Of a stretch of DNA of 37,187 nt, positions 32,036-37,187 are shown in pieces. Numbering within the stretch: the first letter of the stretch is position 1; every line of letters begins with the position of its first letter. The stretch is from an uncultured Alistipes sp. Its GTDB lineage: Bacteria > Bacteroidota > Bacteroidia > Bacteroidales > Rikenellaceae. Position numbers and translations under genes: made by a program. The notes under the pieces are model-generated. The model made no database searches, was not told where the DNA came from, and saw nothing but the letters and a program-made list of their open reading frames with translations. The DNA is taken from NCBI GenBank assembly GCA_900768015.1, contig CAAGBI010000068.1, forward strand, positions 1-37,187, in the 5' to 3' direction.

Positions 32036-32056
32036 CGTAAATTTAGTGTTGCGTTA

Positions 32057-32323
32057 TTACGCTAATAGGTTCAACTTTTCGGCAATGATTACCTTGAATG
32101 TCTGTTTCATATCGTCTGGCAAGAACGATAGGTCGATATACGCAAACCGCTTATCTTTGACCTTTGTGAATTTGGCAAAGATGTTTTTGATAACTTTCTC
32201 CTCCAATCCTGATGCTTGCATTGAGGTTACGAAATCTACCTTCTTGATTTTACAATTCTTACTGTTAAGGGTTAGTGCCAACTCCTCAAAAGGTGTGTCA
32301 TAGATTGGATATATAGCAGATAT
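32057..32323 (-). pseudogene. C-terminal remnant of a HipA-like kinase toxin
   Basis: The frame is open from after a TGA at 32326-32324 to the TAA at 32057. It encodes about 88 residues without an ATG; the only start-like codon (TTG, 32281) lies inside the conserved-looking part. The segment YDTPFEELALTLNSKN, then KKVDFVTSMQASGLEEKVI and IDLSFLPDDMKQTF, resembles the end of Bacteroidetes HipA proteins (serine/threonine kinase of HipAB toxin-antitoxin systems), where a YP..D..ALTLNGK motif precedes the last helices. All catalytic parts are missing, so no activity is expected. The terminator at 31999 still follows it. The assignment rests on motif memory and could be wrong. Confidence 0.5.
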
Positions 32324-32348
32324 TCAATAAATACCTGCTATTTATCAT

Positions 32349-33167
32349 TTATCGCTTCTGCTCCTCTATAAATACATCTATCTCTCCTAAATAACCAATT
32401 TCTTTAGGTAGTAAAAACATATTGTTGGGATTTACATATTTTCTGAAATGGTTTTCAATATCGGATATTTCCAAATCTTCAATACTCGCATTAGTATTGA
32501 ATCCTACAGGTTGGATATGACACACTTTCCAATTCGACAAAGCATAACTACCTAAAGATTTGGTGTATTTAGCTTTTGTCTTAATCTCTTTTGTTGCCAT
32601 AAAAACCATTGGCAATTCATTGTCTTGTAGCAATTCTTTTATATCACTCAAGGTGAATACTTTGCCTTTTAGGACATTGCTTAATACCCAAATTGCTACG
32701 GTGTTATCTGAAATGATAATTTCTCTTCCACAAGGATGGTTAAACGCCTGAACTCGTTTGCTTGTTTCTTTCCGAATGATCAAAGGCATCGTTTCATCTG
32801 CAACCCATTCTTCGATTAGATTTTCCCATTTTTTGACTACTTCACTATCTATTAAAGGATTATGAGGAGAGTTACGCCATAATATACCAATCTCTTTTAT
32901 CTTTTGTCGAATATCGTCTCCGACAATATCTTTTTGAGGGATACTTGTCTTGTGTACATTTTTAGGAGTCTGTTTGTTCGTATTATTATCTCCTTGCTTT
33001 TGACCAGAGATTAAAAACGGTAATGCTCGTTTAGGCGGATATTTACAACTATACAATCTGCCCTCTTGATAACTCTTGGTTTCAATGACATTTGAAAAGA
33101 CACGATAGAAATCAGTTTTTGTAAACTTAAATGTTCCATTCGGCGTATGAACAACAAAATAGTGATT
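32349..33167 (-). pseudogene. 5'-truncated gene of unknown function, possibly HNH-like
   Basis: The frame is open from after a TAA (33170-33168) to 32349, about 272 codons. It lacks an ATG at its head; the first in-frame start-like codon is a TTG at 33056, inside what looks like conserved protein. The lost head seems short because the frame begins HYFVVHTPNGTFKFTKTDFY, which reads like a natural N-terminus minus a few residues. The C-terminal half has NWKVCHIQPVG, then HFRKYVNPNNMFLLPKE. This spacing of H, N-P-x-N and a following hydrophobic stretch recalls degenerate HNH nucleases, but the last His is not evident. I do not recognise the family with confidence. It runs into the methylase fragment at about 33161-33170. 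Confidence 0.5.
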
Positions 33168-33922
33168 TTACCTTAAATTCAAGCATAATCACGGAAGAAA
33201 TATTGGCTTCTCCAGCATATATTATTGATACAACATCATCCTCTTTAGAAAAAAAAATATTTTCTAGAAGATAGAAGAGGGGGCTTTGCCTCTATCTGAT
33301 TTTATAAGATTTTCTCGTGGCATTAAAACAAGTGATGATAAAAGATTTATAATAAACGAACAAAGAAATTCTGATTGTAAAAAAAGTCTATAGAGGTAGA
33401 AATTTAAAAGCGTATCAACTAAATTGGAATGGAGAATATATTTGGTATAGACCCGATTTGATGAGGCAAAAAGTGGGCTGTGTGCCACACACAAAAGAAT
33501 TATTTTATGTTCCAGAAAAGCTTGTCACGCAAAGGGTTAATAGCTCCCGTCAATTACTTGTGGCTTATGATAATCAACAGAATTATTTCTTGGACACTAC
33601 CAATGTCTCTAATTATTCTACCTGGGATGGGAAAACTCCACTGAAATATTTGTGTGGGTTGCTAAATTCAAAGCTGATTAATTTTTGGTATTGTAAGAAA
33701 TATTTAATGCCAACTATTGGTGGCTATGAATTACACTCAATTCCAATAAAAACCACAAATGATTACAGTACATTTACCGCATTGGTGGAAGAGGCAATTT
33801 TAGCAGCACAGCAGAATAACTATGAAACACTCCGTATCAAAATGAAAGAGATTGATGAAATTGTATATGACATTTATAAACTAACCGATGCTGAAATAAA
33901 AATCATCGAACAAAGCATCTAA
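33161..33922 (+). pseudogene. Frameshifted C-terminal specificity domain of a type II (Eco57I/TaqI-like) DNA methylase
   Basis: Three pieces of one protein lie in three successive reading segments. Piece 1 (33161-33262) reads SSIITEEILASPAYIID and stops at a TAG at 33272. Piece 2 (from about 33268) reads KIEEGALPLSDFIRFSRGIK and ends at a TAG at 33391. Piece 3 (33386-33922) reads VYRGRNLKAYQLNWNGEYIW and runs to the natural end. The first break looks like a 2-base insertion near 33265-33270, the second like one extra A in an A7 run (33379-33385). Motifs such as LKYLCGLLNSKLINFWY and the tail IDEIVYDIYKLTDAEIKIIE are those of TaqI-like target-recognition domains. The methyltransferase core is absent. 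A 154-residue open frame at 33458-33922 remains but is unlikely to be functional. Confidence 0.75.
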
Positions 33923-33924
33923 TT

Positions 33925-33967
33925 ACAGTAATAGCCTGCGAGGAAGCAGGCTATTACTGTGTTTTAA
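33925..33967 (+). terminator. Strong terminator between methylase remnant and HEPN gene
   Basis: Perfect 15-bp arms ACAGTAATAGCCTGC (33925-33939) and GCAGGCTATTACTGT (33946-33960), 6-base loop, followed by GTTTTAAC. It starts two bases after the methylase remnant's stop and lies 13 bases from the end of the convergent HEPN gene, so may act both ways. Confidence 0.85.
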
Positions 33968-33973
33968 CATTAT

Positions 33974-35008
33974 CTAAATGAATTTTAGCTCTCTATTCTC
34001 CTTTAATTTAGCAGACACCTCTATTGATATTAAATGTTCTTCGTCATTTATTTCTATACTATCCTTTTCTTCTTCTATTTCTGTTGTATTATTTTTGACC
34101 CTGAGTCCTAAAATTTGAGCCTCAAGATATAATGGGAATTTATGCCTTTTAATTAATAATTTACTGCCAATACTTATTTTAACATTCTTTACTTTAAGTA
34201 CTGCGATTCTGTTGTCATAAACATTAATCGGAGTATAAGTTGTTGAGGACATTTGTTCCCACTTATATTTCAATAATTCATGCTTTAATAGTTTATTAAG
34301 AGAATCGCAATAATCAGCTGTGAATTTAAGCATGTCTTCAAAACAATCAATATCAATAATATCATCTGATATTGCTCCGTGTGCTACTTCATTACGTCTA
34401 TCAACTAACTCTTCAAGACGCATTGCAACCATTGTTCGTTGTTGATCTTTATCAGGAGTTGACTCTAATAATAAATCCGATAGAGGACTTAATTGAATGA
34501 TATTACAATCGACATTGTCTATTCCAACAGAGCTCATTAAATCACAAATAATGTTATGCTTATAGTTGCCCCCATTACACAAAAAAGGTTCAGCTAAAAT
34601 TTCATTATTACCTTGTGCAATAACTTTTTCCAAATTTTGTACAATTTTCAATTCGGTTATATGTGAAAATTTAGCATAATGAAGCTTACTATGTAATTTT
34701 GCAACATTATCAAAATAATTGTCTTTTATTTTTTTATTCAAGGAATTGTATTGTGGTATAGTATGCCTCAATTGTTCAATGTATTCTTTAAAGACTTCTT
34801 CAATGAAACATTCAAAAGCTCCATATAACGATATAATATTTGCCCGATAGTTAAATATTTTCTCGTCTGTTTGTTTGGATTGAATATACTTAATATCTTC
34901 ATTTTCTATTTCTTGTTTTGTGATAATATCTATTCTTTTTAAGACCTCTATATGAGTATTAATACTATCCAATTTTTCACGTAGTACAGTAATAGCATTG
35001 ATCATCAT
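33974..35008 (-). CDS. HEPN-domain protein, MAE_28990/MAE_18760-like (putative RNase effector)
   Basis: A 344-residue soluble protein. Residues 1-240 are helical, with RANIISLYGAFECFIEEVFKEYI (55-77) and the HEPN catalytic signature RRNEVAH (Arg205 to His210, R-x4-H with Asn next to Arg). The remainder (about 255-344) is beta-rich with charged segments. HEPN proteins of the MAE_28990 group are predicted RNases found in defence and toxin loci. The gene begins 4 bases after the DUF262 stop, with AGGA overlapping that stop as a ribosome site before ATGATG, so the two are translated as a pair. No nucleotidyltransferase (MNT) antitoxin gene is next to it. Cleavage of tRNA or other RNA is inference. 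Confidence 0.8.
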   Translation of the reverse strand: MMINAITVLREKLDSINTHIEVLKRIDIITKQEIENEDIKYIQSKQTDEKIFNYRANIISLYGAFECFIEEVFKEYIEQLRHTIPQYNSLNKKIKDNYFDNVAKLHSKLHYAKFSHITELKIVQNLEKVIAQGNNEILAEPFLCNGGNYKHNIICDLMSSVGIDNVDCNIIQLSPLSDLLLESTPDKDQQRTMVAMRLEELVDRRNEVAHGAISDDIIDIDCFEDMLKFTADYCDSLNKLLKHELLKYKWEQMSSTTYTPINVYDNRIAVLKVKNVKISIGSKLLIKRHKFPLYLEAQILGLRVKNNTTEIEEEKDSIEINDEEHLISIEVSAKLKENRELKFI

Positions 35009-35012
35009 AATC

Positions 35013-36227
35013 CTACAAAGAATTAAAATATTCTCTAAATATGCGTATGCGTTCTTTTACATTTGAGGATGAAGTATTACGACCATTTAATAAATCATCA
35101 TTTTTTTCAAATAGATCCTTAGTCCCATTGACAATATTATCTTTAATGGAAACTAAATACTCTCTATTATTAATATTTTCCGATAATACAACCATCAAAG
35201 GGTCATATAATACTGTTGTTGCTCGTTTGGTCCAACGGAATGAATCTCCTTTGCTATTCTTTTTCCACATACAAAATGTTTTTTCGCCATATATATCATA
35301 TGCTAATTGTATGGTATGTTCAAATAGATTTTTGTAGTACTCAATCGCATCGCCAGGTAACTTATTCGCACATTCCAAGAACAAATCTAAAAATTTAGAT
35401 AAAGTAACACTCTCCCAGTACTCTATTTTAAGCATAGCAAAAAACCTTAATACAGTTTCCACATCTTTCATAGTTCTGTACTTAGGGTTTTCTCTTAAAT
35501 CTGTGCTTATTATATCTTCGCTTAAATTTTCCGTCTCTGTTGGTAAAGGGATGTCGAAAATATCACAAAAAGTTTGATTGCGAGCCAATTCAATAGTAAG
35601 GTCATTAAATGGGCCTGGATATAAAGCATTTCTATATTCTTGATCCTCTAACTTTGCTCCGCCACTATTAATGCGAGAAAACACTAATTGTTTCAGAGCC
35701 TTAGCGGTCTCAGAATCTTTTGCAGTTTCTTTTAACAAAATAATAGATGAGATATATCTTCTGTCAATACCTTTGCGCACTTGCTCAGGTAGTGTTGAAT
35801 ATTTTTTACCATTAAGTTCAGGCCATATGTCCAAACCTTCCAAAGTATATTTATCTTCATAAAACTCTTTTATTGCGGTTATTCGTTGAAGTCCATCCAT
35901 AACCTCATATATAGAATAGTCTTTCTCATACAAAAAAATAGGTGGAATAGGAACATTTATAATAAAAGATTCTATTAATTTTGATTGCTTGATTCTATCC
36001 CATCTAAGCCTTCTTTGGAAATCAGGATTTAAGATATAATCTTGGCCATTGAACATATCTTTTATTGTACTCAATGGATATCTAGCTTGTTCTGTTACAA
36101 TACGCACTTCGCCTTTTAAGTACTTCTCGTTAATTTCCTCATCAGTTTTTGTGATATTGCCAATATAACTTTTGATATTAAACTGAAAAACAGTTTCTTC
36201 AATACCTTTTAATGCGACTTTATCCAT
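35013..36227 (-). CDS. DUF262 (GmrS/ParB-like) domain protein
   Basis: A 404-residue protein. Its N-terminal DUF262 domain shows LNPDFQRRLRWDRIKQSKLIES (about 66-87), NVPIPPIFLYE (91-101), the signature DGLQR (111-115, usually DGQQR) and FSRINSGGAKLEDQEYRN (183-200). DUF262 is a ParB/sulfiredoxin-like fold that binds or hydrolyses nucleotides in GmrSD and SspE-type restriction factors. The usual C-terminal DUF1524 HNH nuclease is absent: after residue 200 the chain is helical with no H-x-x-P nuclease motif. The nuclease partner is presumably the HEPN protein encoded directly downstream. The Gln-to-Leu change at DGLQR could affect activity. No clear promoter was found in the AT-rich 49-base gap upstream. 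Confidence 0.82.
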   Translation of the reverse strand: MDKVALKGIEETVFQFNIKSYIGNITKTDEEINEKYLKGEVRIVTEQARYPLSTIKDMFNGQDYILNPDFQRRLRWDRIKQSKLIESFIINVPIPPIFLYEKDYSIYEVMDGLQRITAIKEFYEDKYTLEGLDIWPELNGKKYSTLPEQVRKGIDRRYISSIILLKETAKDSETAKALKQLVFSRINSGGAKLEDQEYRNALYPGPFNDLTIELARNQTFCDIFDIPLPTETENLSEDIISTDLRENPKYRTMKDVETVLRFFAMLKIEYWESVTLSKFLDLFLECANKLPGDAIEYYKNLFEHTIQLAYDIYGEKTFCMWKKNSKGDSFRWTKRATTVLYDPLMVVLSENINNREYLVSIKDNIVNGTKDLFEKNDDLLNGRNTSSSNVKERIRIFREYFNSL

Positions 36228-36276
36228 ATTTAAATATTTTTATATTATGACTATTTTAGTTAATCCATCGATGATT

Positions 36277-37187
36277 TTATTGTTTTAAACATCCTATCGG
36301 AACTATATAAATTCCATCTTCAGGGCGGCGATAAGCATGTTCGCCAGTTGCTGTTAATATCATCATAAAGGCTGGTGCTTTCATGCGTGTTGTGTCAATC
36401 TGCTTGGCTAATGAAGTCAGTGTTTCTACACCTTCGTTTATCAAGGTCTCGCCTCCGAGTTTGACTTCAATAAGTCCATACTGTCCGTTACGAAGATGTA
36501 CAACTGCATCACATTCTAAACCGCTTTTATCTCGATAATGGTACACTTTGCCATTTAATGCTTCTGCAAATACACGCAAGTCTCTTACGCACATTGCTTC
36601 AAAAAAGAACCCCATTGTCTTCAAATCATTCATTAAATCGGCTGGGCCCAAACCTAATGCAGCAGTTGCGATAGATGGGTCAACGAAATAGCGTGTATCT
36701 GCTGTTCGAATTGCAGTCTTTGAGCGAAGATTTGGATTCCAAGCCGGCATATCTTCCACCACAAATATCTTCCTCAAAGCTTCAAGGTAAGAACTTATAG
36801 TATCATCATCAAGTGTGGCAGTATCGTTGTTTTTCAAATCTTCCTTTAATGTTGCGATTGATGCTTGTGTCCCTTGATGTCGGGCATATGCTCTCATCAA
36901 GCGTTGCACTCGTTCCGAAGCTCTTTTGACACCATCGACTTTGGTTATATCTTCCTTGGTTACTGCATCATAGTAATCGAATGCTTGCTCCAATGCCGCC
37001 TCTTCAGGTAATCCAATAGCCATAGGCCAACCTCCACGACAAATTAAGAACGCAATGTCTTGCAATTTAAGTTCATTCTTTTCCAGTACTTTCTCTGGAG
37101 CAGTAAATAAATTGCCAAGACTTACCTTTCCGTTTGACTCACCAGATTCAAACAAGGTCATAGGTCGCATCGTCAACCAGGCAAAGC
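36277..37187 (-). CDS. DUF4143 ATPase, partial (N-terminus outside window)
   Basis: The frame is open to the window edge, reading FAWLTMRPMTLFESGESNG, so the gene continues beyond base 37187 and the visible 303 residues are its C-terminal part. The MRPMTLFESGESNGKVSL segment follows the AAA core in this family. The DUF4143 domain spans the remainder, with RTADTRYFVDPSIATAALGLGP and a PDDEXK-like pattern ECDAVV...GLIEVKLG (about residues 225-240 from the first visible ATG). Walker A and B would be outside the window. Family function is poorly known; many copies lie in accessory DNA. It is 49 bases upstream of the DUF262 gene in the same direction and might be co-transcribed, though this gene family is usually solitary. 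Confidence 0.8.
   Translation of the reverse strand, partial: FAWLTMRPMTLFESGESNGKVSLGNLFTAPEKVLEKNELKLQDIAFLICRGGWPMAIGLPEEAALEQAFDYYDAVTKEDITKVDGVKRASERVQRLMRAYARHQGTQASIATLKEDLKNNDTATLDDDTISSYLEALRKIFVVEDMPAWNPNLRSKTAIRTADTRYFVDPSIATAALGLGPADLMNDLKTMGFFFEAMCVRDLRVFAEALNGKVYHYRDKSGLECDAVVHLRNGQYGLIEVKLGGETLINEGVETLTSLAKQIDTTRMKAPAFMMILTATGEHAYRRPEDGIYIVPIGCLKQ

Larger units (their letters stand above)
31882..37187. mobile_element. Putative AT-rich accessory island next to tRNA-Phe
   Basis: Right of the tRNA the DNA becomes clearly AT-rich with different codon use. The genes are remnants or defence-like: a HipA fragment, a 5'-truncated gene, a broken methylase domain, HEPN, DUF262 and DUF4143. 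A tRNA 3' end is a common integration site. I see no integrase, and no second copy of the tRNA 3' end in the window, so boundaries and mobility are inferred; the right end is outside the window. Confidence 0.45.

Noticed and set aside
33458..33922. Functional 154-residue protein
   Set aside because: The same protein reads on upstream through frameshifted segments, so this frame is the tail of a broken gene.
31882..37187. Second att copy of the tRNA 3' end
   Set aside because: I looked for GGTTCGAATCCCGGTGGCAC-like sequence to the right and did not find one inside the window.

Overview
The window looks like a chromosomal segment of a Bacteroidales bacterium, most plausibly Alistipes-like (Rikenellaceae). 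Five things suggest this: promoters of the Bacteroidetes type (TTTG, about 19 bp, TAnnTTTG); few Shine-Dalgarno sites; a Bacteroidetes-type Rex; SPII lipoproteins; and a gut-type set of GH29 and GH109 glycosidases with acetate and butyrate kinases. The species is inferred from gene content and style, because no rRNA is present.

Layout. Positions 1-6.4 kb hold thiL, facing a minus-strand aroQ-wzx pair, then a minus-strand fermentation cluster ackA-ptb-buk. Positions 6.7-12.5 kb hold a DUF349 repeat protein, pyrG and yidC on the plus strand. Positions 12.7-17.1 kb hold a GH29 alpha-L-fucosidase lipoprotein, an M20 dipeptidase and a phosphoglucosamine/phosphohexose mutase on the minus strand. 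Positions 17.2-25.3 kb hold, on the plus strand, a nucleoside phosphorylase, dnaN, a DEDDh exonuclease, a LysM/periplasmic-binding fusion, rex, a RibF-like protein without a recognisable riboflavin kinase domain, and a GH109-type protein. Positions 25.4-28.7 kb are a compact rfbA-rfbC-rfbD-rfbB operon (minus strand) for dTDP-L-rhamnose. Positions 29.0-31.6 kb hold a two-domain lipoprotein and a membrane TPR protein with a LuxR-like C-terminus. A tRNA-Phe gene at 31.8 kb marks the edge of an AT-rich accessory region running to the window end. That region holds a HipA remnant, a 5'-truncated unknown gene, a frameshifted TaqI-like methylase specificity domain, an apparently intact DUF262 plus HEPN two-gene module, and a DUF4143 ATPase cut by the window edge.

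The strongest unexplained signal is a family of structured intergenic elements of about 123-126 bp. Four full copies (2985-3108, 12493-12615, 18048-18173, 19349-19471) and one copy cut by the window start (1-84) are visible. Each full copy starts exactly at, or within 11 bases of, the stop codon of the gene upstream (buk, yidC, nucleoside phosphorylase, dnaN). Each is closed by an 18-bp outer stem whose sequence differs between copies while pairing is kept. All keep a T:C mismatch inside a GATAAG-type / CTTCT motif pair, and all carry a central hairpin of one of two subtypes. Such covariation indicates selection on an RNA or DNA structure. The second candidate is the DUF262/HEPN pair, a plausible nuclease-based defence or toxin module sitting beside decayed restriction and toxin genes.
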